In this document: in pieces, positions 1 to 8,503 of the stretch
Numbering within the stretch: position 1 is the stretch's first letter
Layout of the letters: every line of letters starts with the position of its first letter
Origin: Sterolibacterium sp.
Lineage (GTDB): Bacteria; Pseudomonadota; Gammaproteobacteria; Burkholderiales; Rhodocyclaceae
DNA length: 64,000 bases
Assembly (NCBI GenBank): GCA_018061005.1
Contig: JAGOVA010000009.1
Location: 1 to 64,000, forward strand
Direction of reading: 5' to 3'
The notes under the pieces: model-generated
Database searches by the model: none
The model's input: the letters and a program-made list of their open reading frames with translations, nothing else
Told to the model about the DNA's origin: nothing
Translations under genes and position numbers: made by a program

Positions 1-74
1 CATCGCGCACCACTTCCGACGAAATCTGCTGGCCACCGAGGATGCGTTTGCACCAGGCCGTGCCGCTGTCCGGC

Positions 75-533
75 TCAAAGAGGATTTTGCGTGACCACGG
101 GCCGCCGAAATCGGATGCCTTCACGCGTCAGCCATTCGCGGGCGAACTGGATGTTGCGCTCGCCGATCGGGGTGCGGATGGCCTTGACGATGTTGCCACC
201 GCCAAACGCCTTGGCAATCAGCCGTTCCTTGCGCGCGCCGCGCGTCAACAGGGCGTTGATCAGCACCTCCATGGCGTAGTCGCCGTGCAGCAGTGCATCT
301 TGTTCGCTGTTGGGGGTTTTTCCGCCCGAGGGCAGCATGAAATGATTCATGCCGCCGAGTTTGGCGCGCTCGTCGAACAGGCAGACCGAAACACAGGAAC
401 CCAGCAGGGTGGCCAATGGGCGTTGGGTTTCGATGGCCCAGCCCCCGGGGTGGACGTTATGCGCGCTGCGCTCGACGCTCCGGCTGGTCGGGACAGCGGC
501 GGCCGGGGCAGCCGAAACAGGCGGCAGGTTCAT
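75..533 (-). CDS. cheD: CheD, chemoreceptor glutamine deamidase (apparently frameshifted near the C-terminus)
   Basis: CheD deamidates receptor glutamines and can interact with CheC-type phosphatases. Residues 46-67 carry the family core [11 protein letters not shown] followed by GGMNHFMLP, which contains the catalytic Cys and His. The start codon overlaps the cheB stop (ATGA), as expected for the last gene of a che operon. The reading frame ends at residue 152, but the usual C-terminal block [15 protein letters not shown] is present in another frame across 112 to 1 and stays open to the window edge. So the gene looks frameshifted, with a few codons also missing after TREGI. This could be a real lesion or a sequencing error. 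Confidence 0.85.
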   Translation of the reverse strand: MNLPPVSAAPAAAVPTSRSVERSAHNVHPGGWAIETQRPLATLLGSCVSVCLFDERAKLGGMNHFMLPSGGKTPNSEQDALLHGDYAMEVLINALLTRGARKERLIAKAFGGGNIVKAIRTPIGERNIQFAREWLTREGIRFRRPVVTQNPL

Positions 534-1615
534 TTAAAAGCCATGATTTCACGGGCGATCATGTCCAGCGGCACACTTTTGTCGACACCGCCCAGCCGCA
601 CCGCTTCGCGTGGCATGCCATAAACCACGCAACTGGCTTCATCCTGTGCCACAGTTTTCGCACCGGCCTGGTGCATTTCATTCAGCCCGCGCGCGCCATC
701 ATCACCCATGCCGGTCATGATGATGCCCAGTGCATTTTTACCGGCCACTTGCGCCACCGAACGGAACAGGACATCGACCGAAGGCTTGTGGCGATTGACC
801 AGCGGACCGTCGATCACTTCGACGATGTATTGTGCGCCGCTGCGCTTGAGCAGCATGTGGCGGCCGCCGGGGGCGATCAGGGCACGGCCAGGAACCACCC
901 GGTCGCCATTTTGGGCTTCACGGACGTCGACCTGACAAAGCCCGTCGAGGCGCGCAGCAAACATGGCAGTGAATTTTTCTGGCATATGCTGGACGATCAC
1001 TATCCCGGCAGAGACGGCTGGCAGGGCGCGCAACACGGTTTCCAGTGCCTGAGTACCGCCGGTTGAGGTGCCGATGGCCACGATGCCCTCGGTGGTCTTG
1101 GCCATTGCTGTGGTGGACGCGGCCTGAGCGGCCAGCACCGCATCGGCGCTGAGCTTTTGCGGCGGCGCTGCGGCTGTGGTGGCCGCGCTACCGAGCACGC
1201 GCCGGTTGCTGCGTGCGGCGGCACGCACGGCGGCCACCAGGTCGTTCGAAGCATCGGTGAGAAACTGCTTGACCCCCATTTTCGGCTTGGTGATGATGCT
1301 GACCGCACCGGCAGCCAGTGCCTCCATGGTGGTTTCTGCGCCGGTTTCGGCCAGTGAAGAGCAGATCACGACGGGCGTGGGTCGCTCGCTCATGATCTTT
1401 TTCAGGAAGGTGATGCCATCCATGCGCGGCATCTCGACATCCAGCGTGATGACGTCGGGCCATTCTTTCTGCATTTTGTCGAGCGCGAACAGCGGGTCGG
1501 CCGCCGCGCCGATGACCTCCATGTCCGGCTCGCGTTCGAGATGCTCGCGGATGGTCTGCCGCACCACCGCCGAATCATCGACGATCATGACGCGGATTTT
1601 TTTGCCGGAGCTCAT
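530..1615 (-). CDS. cheB: CheB, chemoreceptor glutamate methylesterase/response regulator
   Basis: CheB removes methyl groups from chemoreceptors when phosphorylated by CheA, opposing CheR. The 361-residue product has an N-terminal receiver domain (acidic D13-D14, phospho-acceptor D59 in [12 protein letters not shown]110 in ITKPK). A linker leads to a C-terminal methylesterase domain with the catalytic triad Ser184 (IGTSTGG), His210 (VQHMP) and an Asp at 305-306 (TGMGDDG). The start [10 protein letters not shown] was chosen over an upstream in-frame start because it overlaps the cheR stop by four bases (ATGA). The stop overlaps cheD the same way, so cheR-cheB-cheD are probably translationally coupled. 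Confidence 0.97.
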   Translation of the reverse strand: MSSGKKIRVMIVDDSAVVRQTIREHLEREPDMEVIGAAADPLFALDKMQKEWPDVITLDVEMPRMDGITFLKKIMSERPTPVVICSSLAETGAETTMEALAAGAVSIITKPKMGVKQFLTDASNDLVAAVRAAARSNRRVLGSAATTAAAPPQKLSADAVLAAQAASTTAMAKTTEGIVAIGTSTGGTQALETVLRALPAVSAGIVIVQHMPEKFTAMFAARLDGLCQVDVREAQNGDRVVPGRALIAPGGRHMLLKRSGAQYIVEVIDGPLVNRHKPSVDVLFRSVAQVAGKNALGIIMTGMGDDGARGLNEMHQAGAKTVAQDEASCVVYGMPREAVRLGGVDKSVPLDMIAREIMAFK

Positions 1616-2427
1616 GCAGGCAGGCGGTAGATGGTCGGCTTGACCGGCTTCACGCAATCGGTGATGCCGTTGAGGCTTTCTGAATGGCCGATGATCAGAT
1701 AGCCGCCGGGATGCAGCTGGCGCGCCAGCCGTTCGACCACCTGTTTCTTGGTGGCGGCGTCGAAATAGATCATCACATTGCGCAGGAAAATGACATGAAA
1801 CTTGCCGATGGCAGGCAGGCTGTTGTTGAGATTCACCTGCATGAAGCGGGTGTGATGGCGCAGCTCGGGCATGATGGTGAAGCTGCCTTCGTTCTCGCGC
1901 ACGCCCTTCAGGCAGTATTTACGCAAGTATTCAGGCGGCAGGCCGCGTGTGCGGTCGAGCCAGTAGACCCCCCGTTCGGCCACGGCCAGCACCGATTTGT
2001 TGATGTCTGAGCCGGTGATGGTCCAGGGTGCCTTGATGCCCAGCTTGTCGGCCAGGGTCATGGCGATGGTATAAATTTCCTCGCCGGTTGAGCTGGCCGC
2101 GCTCCAGATGTCGAGCGAGCGGCCAGGCGGGTGTTGCGCCACAATGGTGTCGGCGAGAAATTCGAAATGCTTGATCTCGCGGAAGAAGTAGGTTTCGTTG
2201 GTGGTCAGCAGATCGACCATCAGTTGCAACTCGGTTTCTTCGCGGCCACTGGTCACGAACTTGTAGTATTCCGCATACGAGTTGTGGCCGTAGTGGCGCA
2301 GGCGACGACCGAGGCGACCGACCAGCAATACCTGCTTCGAGTCGGCCAGGCTGATCCCGGCAATCTTGTAGATCAGGCTCTGGAACTGTTTGAATTCGGG
2401 CTGGCTGATATTGCCGGTATCGATCAT
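1612..2427 (-). CDS. cheR: CheR, chemoreceptor glutamate methyltransferase
   Basis: CheR methylates receptor glutamates using S-adenosylmethionine. The 271-residue protein has the N-terminal helical domain and then the Rossmann methyltransferase domain. Recognisable motifs are TNETYFFRE at 76-84, the SAM loop SAASSTGEE at 109-117 and [10 protein letters not shown] at 214-223. The start ATG at 2427 (MIDTGNISQ) lies 22 bases after the cheW stop. A longer in-frame extension exists but reads through cheW in the wrong frame. The stop overlaps cheB. Confidence 0.96.
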   Translation of the reverse strand: MIDTGNISQPEFKQFQSLIYKIAGISLADSKQVLLVGRLGRRLRHYGHNSYAEYYKFVTSGREETELQLMVDLLTTNETYFFREIKHFEFLADTIVAQHPPGRSLDIWSAASSTGEEIYTIAMTLADKLGIKAPWTITGSDINKSVLAVAERGVYWLDRTRGLPPEYLRKYCLKGVRENEGSFTIMPELRHHTRFMQVNLNNSLPAIGKFHVIFLRNVMIYFDAATKKQVVERLARQLHPGGYLIIGHSESLNGITDCVKPVKPTIYRLPA

Positions 2428-2449
2428 GATGTGCGCTCCCGGTGAGGGA

Positions 2450-3025
2450 TTATGCGGGTTCCGGCGGCGGCTGGCCGGAAGACTGAGCCACGCCGGACAG
2501 GCTGGCCATTTCATCGACCGACAGCACGCGCTGGATGTTGAGCAGGATGACGAATTTCTGCTGGATTTTACCCATGCCGGCGATGAAGTCTGTGCGGATT
2601 TTCGCACCGAAGGCGGGTGCCGGCTCGATTTCGCTGCCGGGAATTTCCAGCACTTCCGAGACGGCATCGACCAGGATGCCGATATCCTGGCGGCCGTCTT
2701 CCTGCAGGATTTCGATGATGACGATGCAGGTGCGACGCTGCACGGTGGTCGGCGCGGCACCAAAGCGGGCGGCCAGGTCGATCACCGGCACGACCGCGCC
2801 GCGCAGGTTGATGACCCCACGCACAAAGGACGGCATCATCGGGATCTCGGTGAGCTGGCCGTATTCGATGATTTCCTTGACGTTGAGAATCCCGACGGCA
2901 TACATCTCGCCGCCCAGGAGAAAGGTCAGGTATTGATGGGTTTCCGCCACGGCAGGCGGTTGGCCTGCGCTGGGCATCGACCCGGCGGGGCGCGGCGTTG
3001 GGGCGGTCTGGAGTGAGGTTTCCAT
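2450..3025 (-). CDS. cheW: CheW, chemotaxis coupling protein
   Basis: CheW links the kinase CheA to the cytoplasmic tips of chemoreceptors. The 191-residue product starts with a Pro/Ala-rich segment of about 30 residues, then one CheW domain. The domain is recognisable by YLTFLLGGEMYAVGILNVKE, the conserved PSFVRGVINLRGAVVPVIDL region and a C-terminal strand pattern. The ATG at 3025 (METSLQ) follows the mcp stop by 13 bases; the longer in-frame form is a shadow of the mcp 3' end. It sits between the receptor gene and cheR in one operon. Confidence 0.95.
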   Translation of the reverse strand: METSLQTAPTPRPAGSMPSAGQPPAVAETHQYLTFLLGGEMYAVGILNVKEIIEYGQLTEIPMMPSFVRGVINLRGAVVPVIDLAARFGAAPTTVQRRTCIVIIEILQEDGRQDIGILVDAVSEVLEIPGSEIEPAPAFGAKIRTDFIAGMGKIQQKFVILLNIQRVLSVDEMASLSGVAQSSGQPPPEPA

Positions 3026-3038
3026 GATGTGCGCGCGC

Positions 3039-4664
3039 TCAGAAACGCTCGAAATCCTGCTCGTTGAAGGACTGTGACGCAGAAGATGCCGATGATGACG
3101 CCCGGGCGGACGGGCGTGTGCTGCGCGGCGGCGTGACCTGCGCCGAGCTAACGGTGTTGCGCGCTGCATCGATCTTGAAGAAGGCCATCAGTTGCTGGAG
3201 CTGGCCGGCCTGGCCGCCCATTTCCTCGGCGGTGGCAGCCAGCTCTTCGGAGGCTGAGGCATTCTGCTGCGTGGCCTGGTTGAGCTGACCCATTGCCCCG
3301 TTGATCTGGCCGACACCGGACGATTGTTCCTGCGAAGCGGCGGCGATTTCCTGCACCAGATCGGAAGTCTTGCGGATCGACGGCACCATTTCGTCGAGCA
3401 GCTTGCCCGCCTTTTCCGCCATCTTGACGGAAGAGCCCGCCAGCGTGCCGATTTCCTGTGCGGCCACCTGCGAACGCTCAGCCAGCTTGCGGACTTCAGC
3501 GGCGACCACCGCGAAGCCCTTGCCATGCTCACCGGCGCGTGCCGCCTCGATGGCCGCATTCAGTGCCAGTAGATTGGTCTGGTAAGCAATGTCGTCGATG
3601 ATGCCGATCTTGCTGGCAATCTGGGTCATCGCCTCCATCGTATCCTTGACTGCCGCACCGCCTTCGGTGGCTTCCACCGCCGATTTGGAGGCCATGTTGT
3701 CGGTGATCTTGGCGTTTTCGGTGTTCTGGGTGATCGAGGCGGTGATCTGCTCGATGCTGGCGGTGGTTTCTTCCACGCTGGCGGCTTGCTCTGAGGACGA
3801 TTGCGACAGCGATTGTGCCGTGGCCGAAACCTGGCTGGCCGCGCTGTTGAGTGCTTCGGAGGCGGCATTCACCTCACCGATGATGCCCGACAGCTTGCCC
3901 ACCATATTGGCCATCGACTGCTTGAGCAGGCCGGTTTCGTCTTTCGAATCGGCCACCAGCCGGACGGTCATATCGCCCTGCGCCATCGCATTGGCTGCAC
4001 CCACCACCTCGTTGAGCGGCCGGGTGATGCTGCGGGTCACCCACAGCCCCATGAGGATGGAGAGAATGATGGCGACCCCGGCGGTCATCAGGATGGCCAG
4101 ACGCGACTGGCGGAAGGTTTCTTCGGCGGCCTCTCCGCTCTTGTTCATCAGTTGTGCCTGAAACTCGATCAGCGTATTTACCCGTTTGCGATACTCGGTG
4201 GCGGTGGTCAGGTAATCATGGGTCAGGAAGGCGCGGCCTTCCGCGACCTTGCCGTCTTCCGCCAGCTGGATCAGCTGGTTTTGCGCGGCGATATAACGCT
4301 CGCGGCTGTCCAGTATCTGCTGGAACAGCTCAACCCCTTTGGGGTTGGCCAGGGTCGGCTTGAGTTTCTCCCAGGCCTTGGCGATGGTGGCACGACTTTC
4401 GAGGATTCTGTCTTTGGCTTTCTGCACGCCTTCCTTGTTCTCGGCCAGCATCAGATCGCGGCCACGGATGGCGATGTCATTCACGCCGGCCAGCCCTTCT
4501 TGCAGCAGCTCGATCTTCGGCCATTTGTTGCCCGTGATGTCGCGGGTTGCCTCGTTGAGGTTGCCCATGGCGAGGTTGGCGATGACTGTGATGGTGATCA
4601 TCATGGCCACCAGCAGACCCAGCACGAGGGCGAGGCGGGCACCGATACGCAGGTTTTTGAACAT
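3039..4664 (-). CDS. Methyl-accepting chemotaxis protein with four-helix-bundle sensor and HAMP domain
   Basis: A 541-residue transmembrane chemoreceptor. It has TM1 at about 8-30, a periplasmic helical region resembling the 4HB_MCP sensor, and TM2 at about 188-208 leading into a HAMP domain ([12 protein letters not shown]). The long signalling coiled coil carries the hairpin tip [20 protein letters not shown], diagnostic of the family. The ligand is unknown. An AGGAG ribosome site precedes the ATG. The protein ends FNEQDFERF; the final DFERF resembles the aromatic CheR/CheB tether (xWxxF) with Phe for Trp. It is encoded between cheA and cheW, so is probably the cognate receptor of this array. 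Confidence 0.95.
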   Translation of the reverse strand: MFKNLRIGARLALVLGLLVAMMITITVIANLAMGNLNEATRDITGNKWPKIELLQEGLAGVNDIAIRGRDLMLAENKEGVQKAKDRILESRATIAKAWEKLKPTLANPKGVELFQQILDSRERYIAAQNQLIQLAEDGKVAEGRAFLTHDYLTTATEYRKRVNTLIEFQAQLMNKSGEAAEETFRQSRLAILMTAGVAIILSILMGLWVTRSITRPLNEVVGAANAMAQGDMTVRLVADSKDETGLLKQSMANMVGKLSGIIGEVNAASEALNSAASQVSATAQSLSQSSSEQAASVEETTASIEQITASITQNTENAKITDNMASKSAVEATEGGAAVKDTMEAMTQIASKIGIIDDIAYQTNLLALNAAIEAARAGEHGKGFAVVAAEVRKLAERSQVAAQEIGTLAGSSVKMAEKAGKLLDEMVPSIRKTSDLVQEIAAASQEQSSGVGQINGAMGQLNQATQQNASASEELAATAEEMGGQAGQLQQLMAFFKIDAARNTVSSAQVTPPRSTRPSARASSSASSASQSFNEQDFERF

Positions 4665-4715
4665 GGGGTTGACTCCTTGGTGGATCGCTTGGGGATCGGT
4701 TGGTGGATCGGTCGG

Positions 4716-4732
4716 CGTGAAACAACAAAAAC
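4716..4732 (-). promoter_or_regulatory. T-tract/TTTCACG leader motif upstream of mcp
   Basis: On the minus strand this reads GTTTTTGTTGTTTCACG, about 50 bases before the mcp start and after the cheA stop. The same T-rich stretch followed by TTTCACG occurs in front of tatA (37787-37806), upstream of the TnpB-like gene (61169-61188) and before the type I secretion ABC gene (62130-62150). Function is unknown. Confidence 0.4.
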
Positions 4733-4754
4733 AGGTTGCAGAGGGCTTGATTGG

Positions 4755-4786
4755 TTAATTCATTAATTCATTAATTCGTTAATTTA
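4755..4786. repeat. AT-rich tandem repeat, four 8-base units (TTAATTCA)
   Basis: Four consecutive units TTAATTCA, TTAATTCA, TTAATTCG, TTAATTTA lie between cheA and mcp in an otherwise GC-rich operon. Nearby, 4677-4713 has irregular repeats of GGATCG with TTGG. The AT-rich stretch could act as a promoter or UP-like region for mcp, but no clear -35/-10 pair was identified. Confidence 0.7.
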
Positions 4787-4802
4787 TACATTCGGATGAA
4801 CG

Positions 4803-6995
4803 TCAGGGTTGCAGCAAACGGGCTGCGCTGGGTGGCGGTGCGCTGGCATCGGCGGCCAGTTGTGCCAGTGCCGGGACATCGAGAATCAGCGCGACTTCGC
4901 CGCTGCCGAGGATGGTGGAGCCGCCGATGCCGCGCAGATGGCGGAAGATGGCGGAGAGCGGTTTGATGACGGTCTGGAATTCGCCCTGCAGCACATCGAC
5001 GACGATCCCCAGCTTGCGGCTGCCCGCCCGCACCACCACCACGTTTTCACGCGTGGGGCAGCTGCCTTCAATTTCAAACAGCTCGCGCAGTCGCACGAAG
5101 GGCAGGACTTCACCGCGCAGGTTGAGGTAATGCTGCTCGGTGGGCACGTTGTTCAGCTCCAGGCATTCCACCACCATTTCCAGCGGCACGACATAGGCGG
5201 AATGATCGACCCCCACCAGAAAGCCGTCGATGATAGCGAGGGTGAGTGGCAGGCGGATGGTGAAGCGCGAACCCTGTCCTTCCACGGAATCGACCTCAAC
5301 CGAGCCGCGCAGCGCCTGGATGTTGCGCTTGACCACATCCATGCCCACGCCACGCCCGGAAAGGTTGGTGACGGTTTCAGCGGTGGAAAAGCCCGGCTCG
5401 AAAATCAGGTTGGCGATCTCTTGATCGTTGAGGGTCTGGCTGGCGGAAATCAGGCCGCGTTCGATCGCCTTGGCACGGATTTTTTCGCGTGACAGGCCGT
5501 TGCCGTCGTCGATGATTTCAATGACGATGCCGCCCGAATCGTGGCAGGCCTTGAGCTCCAGCCGCCCGGCCGGGGGCTTGCCGCGCGCGCTGCGGGCGGC
5601 CATGGTTTCAATGCCGTGGTCAATGGCATTGCGCACCAGATGCATCAGTGGGTCGCCGATTTTTTCCACCACGGATTTATCCAGTTCGGTTTCACCGCCG
5701 CTGATGGAAAGATCGACTTCCTTGCCCAGTTCGCGAGAGACATCGCGCACCACGCGGTTGAAGCGGTTGAAGGTTTCGCCGATCTGCACCATGCGGAGTT
5801 GCAGGGCGGAATCGCGGATGTTTTCGACCAGCCGGGCAAGCACCGAAGTGGCTTCGACCAGGGAGCCTTGCTGGCTCTTTTGCGCGAGCAGGCTGGCGCT
5901 GGCACCGGCAATCACCAGCTCACCCACCAGATCGATGAGCTGATCGAGCTTGCTGGCCTGCACGCGGATCAGTCGCGCCTCATCGGATTTTTTGTCGCTG
6001 ACCTGCTTTTGTTTGACGGCCGCCGCAGCGACCACTTCCGGCTGGATGATTTTCTGTTCGACGAGGATGTCGCCCAGGCGAGGCGCGTTGCCGGGTTCTG
6101 CGCTGGGGGTTTCCTGCTGGCAGTTCAGCCCGGCCAGCAGTTCATCCTGGGTGAGCGCGCCACAGCGGACGAGGATTTCACCGAGCCGCATCGCTTCTTC
6201 GGGCAGTTCCTGGATCAATTGCAGATAATCGGCCACCTTGCTGTCTGGCGGCAGGATCCGCAGCACGCATTCGTCGCGGATGAAATCGAAAACCCGTTCG
6301 ATGGCTTCCTTGCTGGCGTGGCTGCGAAAACGGATTTCGCAGCCCAGATAGCAGGATTCCGGATTCATGGCGGCGGCGGGCGGCATGGCATCGGCCAGGG
6401 TGTCGATGTGGGCGATTTCACCCAGGGTCAGCAGATGGCGCAGGATGGCCGCCGGGTCCATGCCTTGTCGCAGCACGTTTTCACCAAAGCGCACCGAAAT
6501 ATGCCAGCAGTCGTCGATGGCCTTGCCAGCACCGCTGGTTTCTACGCTGCTGGGCTGTTCATGCGGGTGGGCGGCCGGTGGTGCGGCAGCCAGCTGGCCA
6601 CCCTGTTCATGGACCTGATGGATGAGTCGTGCGGCGATTTCATCGCCTGCGGCCTGCAGCGCGGCATCGTCGGTCATGAGCCCCGCCGTCACCCGGTCGA
6701 GCAGCGCGCCCAGGTGATCGCAACCCTGCAGCAGGCCATTGACGAGACCTGCGCTCGCGCTGATTTCGCCATTCCGCAGCTTGTCCAGCGTGTTTTCCAG
6801 CACATGGGTGAAGCGCACGACCATGCCCAGTTCGACCACCCCCGCGCTGCCCTTGATGGTGTGCGCGGCACGGAAAATCGCATTCAGCGTTTCATCGTCG
6901 CAAGCACCCTGCTCCATGCCGAGCAGCCCCGCTTCCATCGCCTCGATCTGCTCGCGGGACTCCTGGATGAACATGGCAAGAATTTCGTCGTCCAT
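4803..6995 (-). CDS. cheA: CheA, chemotaxis histidine kinase
   Basis: CheA autophosphorylates in receptor arrays and donates phosphate to CheY and CheB. The 730-residue protein has an N-terminal HPt domain with phospho-His45 (FRAAHTIKGSAG). A long central segment follows, then dimerisation helices (QASKLDQLIDLVGELV), an ATPase domain with N box LMHLVRNAIDHG, G1 DDGNGL and G2 SGRGVGMDVV, and a C-terminal CheW-like domain. The middle segment does not look like a standard P2 domain: it holds two copies of an RLGEILV...LTQDELL-type helical motif, related in appearance to MshEN/GspE N-terminal segments. The start at 6995 (MDDEIL) was chosen because upstream in-frame sequence is low-complexity repeat. 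Confidence 0.95.
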   Translation of the reverse strand: MDDEILAMFIQESREQIEAMEAGLLGMEQGACDDETLNAIFRAAHTIKGSAGVVELGMVVRFTHVLENTLDKLRNGEISASAGLVNGLLQGCDHLGALLDRVTAGLMTDDAALQAAGDEIAARLIHQVHEQGGQLAAAPPAAHPHEQPSSVETSGAGKAIDDCWHISVRFGENVLRQGMDPAAILRHLLTLGEIAHIDTLADAMPPAAAMNPESCYLGCEIRFRSHASKEAIERVFDFIRDECVLRILPPDSKVADYLQLIQELPEEAMRLGEILVRCGALTQDELLAGLNCQQETPSAEPGNAPRLGDILVEQKIIQPEVVAAAAVKQKQVSDKKSDEARLIRVQASKLDQLIDLVGELVIAGASASLLAQKSQQGSLVEATSVLARLVENIRDSALQLRMVQIGETFNRFNRVVRDVSRELGKEVDLSISGGETELDKSVVEKIGDPLMHLVRNAIDHGIETMAARSARGKPPAGRLELKACHDSGGIVIEIIDDGNGLSREKIRAKAIERGLISASQTLNDQEIANLIFEPGFSTAETVTNLSGRGVGMDVVKRNIQALRGSVEVDSVEGQGSRFTIRLPLTLAIIDGFLVGVDHSAYVVPLEMVVECLELNNVPTEQHYLNLRGEVLPFVRLRELFEIEGSCPTRENVVVVRAGSRKLGIVVDVLQGEFQTVIKPLSAIFRHLRGIGGSTILGSGEVALILDVPALAQLAADASAPPPSAARLLQP

Positions 6996-7052
6996 GAATA
7001 CTCTTTCGTTAAGAGAGGTGCTGATTGAATCTGCTTGAATCCGCTTGAATCC

Positions 7053-7148
7053 GTTCACCCTGAGCCCGTTAACTCCATTCGCCCTGAGCCTGTTCACTCC
7101 GTTCGCCCTGAGCCTGTTCACTCCGTTCGCCCTGAGCCTGTCGAAGGG
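7053..7148. repeat. Tandem array of four 24-base units containing the CTGAGCCTGTCGAA repeat core
   Basis: Units begin at 7053, 7077, 7101 and 7125, each close to GTTCGCCCTGAGCCTGTTCA plus CTCC. The last unit ends in CTGTCGAAGGG, the core of a dispersed repeat also found at 29017-29087, 60153-60221 and 60996-61021. On the minus strand the array is in frame with cheA and would encode repeated RLRANGVN, but the accepted cheA start lies downstream of it. It occupies the 221-base gap between the STAS gene and cheA. Confidence 0.9.
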
Positions 7149-7216
7149 CTTTTCGTGTGAAATACACAGGCATGTCCTGAGGCCACACGACAGGCGTAGC
7201 CCGAACGGCGACAAAT

Positions 7217-7561
7217 TTAACCCGTACTCTGCGCGGGAATCACCAGCGGATCGCCGAAGTAGGCGGCCATGTTGAAGAAATCAATCAGCTCATGCGCGGC
7301 CGGGCTGTGGGCGACGATGCGAAAGGTTTTACCCTGCAACTGGCTTTCACGCTTGGCGAGCAGCAACAGCTGCAAGCCTGCCGTGTCGATCTCGACGACC
7401 TGAGACAGATCCAGCTCGAACACCGCGCTGCGCGAGAGGGTCTCCATGAGTTTTTCTTTGAGTGCTTCGGCATGATAGATGGTCATGTCTTCATTGATGA
7501 CCATGCGCTCGGCCTGGGCAGCGTGTGCAGTGTGTGCAGCTTGGGCAGTGTGCTGGCTCAT
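7217..7561 (-). CDS. STAS-domain protein of the chemotaxis operon
   Basis: A 114-residue single-domain protein of the anti-sigma-factor-antagonist/STAS family, encoded between cheY and cheA. The N-terminus is Ala/His/Gln-rich; the STAS fold follows (MTIYHAEALKEKL, then FELDLSQVVEIDTAGLQLLLLAK). The residue at the usual phospho-Ser position is Thr (IDTAG rather than DSSG). The ATG at 7561 lies 10 bases after the cheY stop; a TTG further upstream is a less likely start. STAS proteins in che operons are thought to modulate receptor arrays or CheA, but the role here is inference. Confidence 0.85.
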   Translation of the reverse strand: MSQHTAQAAHTAHAAQAERMVINEDMTIYHAEALKEKLMETLSRSAVFELDLSQVVEIDTAGLQLLLLAKRESQLQGKTFRIVAHSPAAHELIDFFNMAAYFGDPLVIPAQSTG

Positions 7562-7571
7562 CGCGGCGCTT

Positions 7572-7937
7572 TCAGCGGACAACCAGCTTGACGGTGTTGA
7601 TCAGCTCATCCGCCGTCGCCGGTTTGACCAGCCAGCCCGATGCGCCTGCCGCCTTGGCTTCCATGCGTTTGTCTTGTTGCGACTCGGTGGTGAGGAACAG
7701 GATGGGCATGAACTTGTAGCTGGGCAGCTTGCGGACTTCCTTGATGAAGTCGATGCCGTTCATGCCGGGCATGTTGAGGTCGGTAATCAGCAGGTCGATC
7801 TTGCTGCCATTGGCGAATTTCTTCAGTCCTTCGGCCGCGTTGGGCGCTTTTTCCACGGCATAACCGGCTTTGGCGAGAATATTGGAGATCGACAGCAGGA
7901 TGGTGGCGGAATCATCGACCAGCAGGATGGTTTTCAT
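7572..7937 (-). CDS. cheY: CheY-like single-domain response regulator
   Basis: A 121-residue stand-alone receiver domain with all signature residues: acidic D8-D9, phospho-acceptor D53 (ITDLNMPGMNG), Thr83-Thr84 and Lys105 (LVKPA). It is the first gene of the minus-strand chemotaxis operon and is presumably phosphorylated by the CheA encoded downstream, to signal to the flagellar motor or another output. No DNA-binding or enzymatic domain is attached. Its start at 7937 faces the divergent hemerythrin gene across 127 bases, which should hold both promoters. Confidence 0.92.
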   Translation of the reverse strand: MKTILLVDDSATILLSISNILAKAGYAVEKAPNAAEGLKKFANGSKIDLLITDLNMPGMNGIDFIKEVRKLPSYKFMPILFLTTESQQDKRMEAKAAGASGWLVKPATADELINTVKLVVR

Positions 7938-8064
7938 GCAGAGCGTCCTTCACAGGTGTCGTCGGTGTTCGTCAAATGGAATGGCATACCCATCATGCGA
8001 TGACGACAGGAAGAGGCAGATTACCCCTGTTCAAACAAATTGTGAACGGTATAGTAGCCAGACC

Positions 8065-8499
8065 ATGTTCTTCACCAAAATCCCACATTTCGTCTGGTCT
8101 GCCGAGTACTCGATCGGGATCGCCGCGCTGGACGAGCAGCACCAGCATCTGTTCATGCTCATGAACCGGCTGTACGCCCTGGATCACGCCGAGGATGATC
8201 GGGGCGACCGCCGTCTGCAGGCCTTGCTCGAAGAGTTCAACGAATATGCCGCCTTTCATTTCCTCACCGAAGAACGCTTGATGCGCGATCATCTGGCAGC
8301 GGACACCGATCAGGCACGCCATCATGCCGAGCATCGCGGTTACTGGCAGGCCATCGAAGACTACCGGCAGCGTTTTGCCCGCCAGGAAGCCGGGGTGGCA
8401 CACGATCTGCTGGCGTATCTGGATCACTGGTGGCGGCATCATATCCTCGCCACGGATCGTCAATTTGGCAGCCAACTCCAACACGCCGGATTTTCCTGA
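8065..8499 (+). CDS. Bacteriohemerythrin, single-domain di-iron oxygen-binding protein
   Basis: A 144-residue hemerythrin that would bind O2 at a non-haem di-iron centre. All seven ligands can be placed: His26 (DEQHQH), His65 and Glu69 (HFLTE), His86 and His90 (HHAEH), and His126 with Asp131 (HHILATD). The ATG at 8065 was chosen because the upstream in-frame extension has no hemerythrin content and overlaps divergent cheY. The stop is four bases before the MCP-like gene, so the two are probably co-expressed and may form an oxygen-responsive signalling pair; that link is inference. Confidence 0.93.
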   Translation: MFFTKIPHFVWSAEYSIGIAALDEQHQHLFMLMNRLYALDHAEDDRGDRRLQALLEEFNEYAAFHFLTEERLMRDHLAADTDQARHHAEHRGYWQAIEDYRQRFARQEAGVAHDLLAYLDHWWRHHILATDRQFGSQLQHAGFS

Positions 8500-8503
8500 C
8501 CCC

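Noticed and set aside
5541..7028. 495-residue plus-strand ORF across cheA
   Set aside because: Shadow of cheA; the His/Gln/Asp-rich translation has no recognisable motif.
7053..7148. Candidate CRISPR array
   Set aside because: Units are directly tandem with no spacers; it is a simple tandem repeat.
8041..8064. Sigma-70 promoter before the hemerythrin gene (TATAGT near 8050)
   Set aside because: No -35 element at acceptable spacing was found, so it was not listed.
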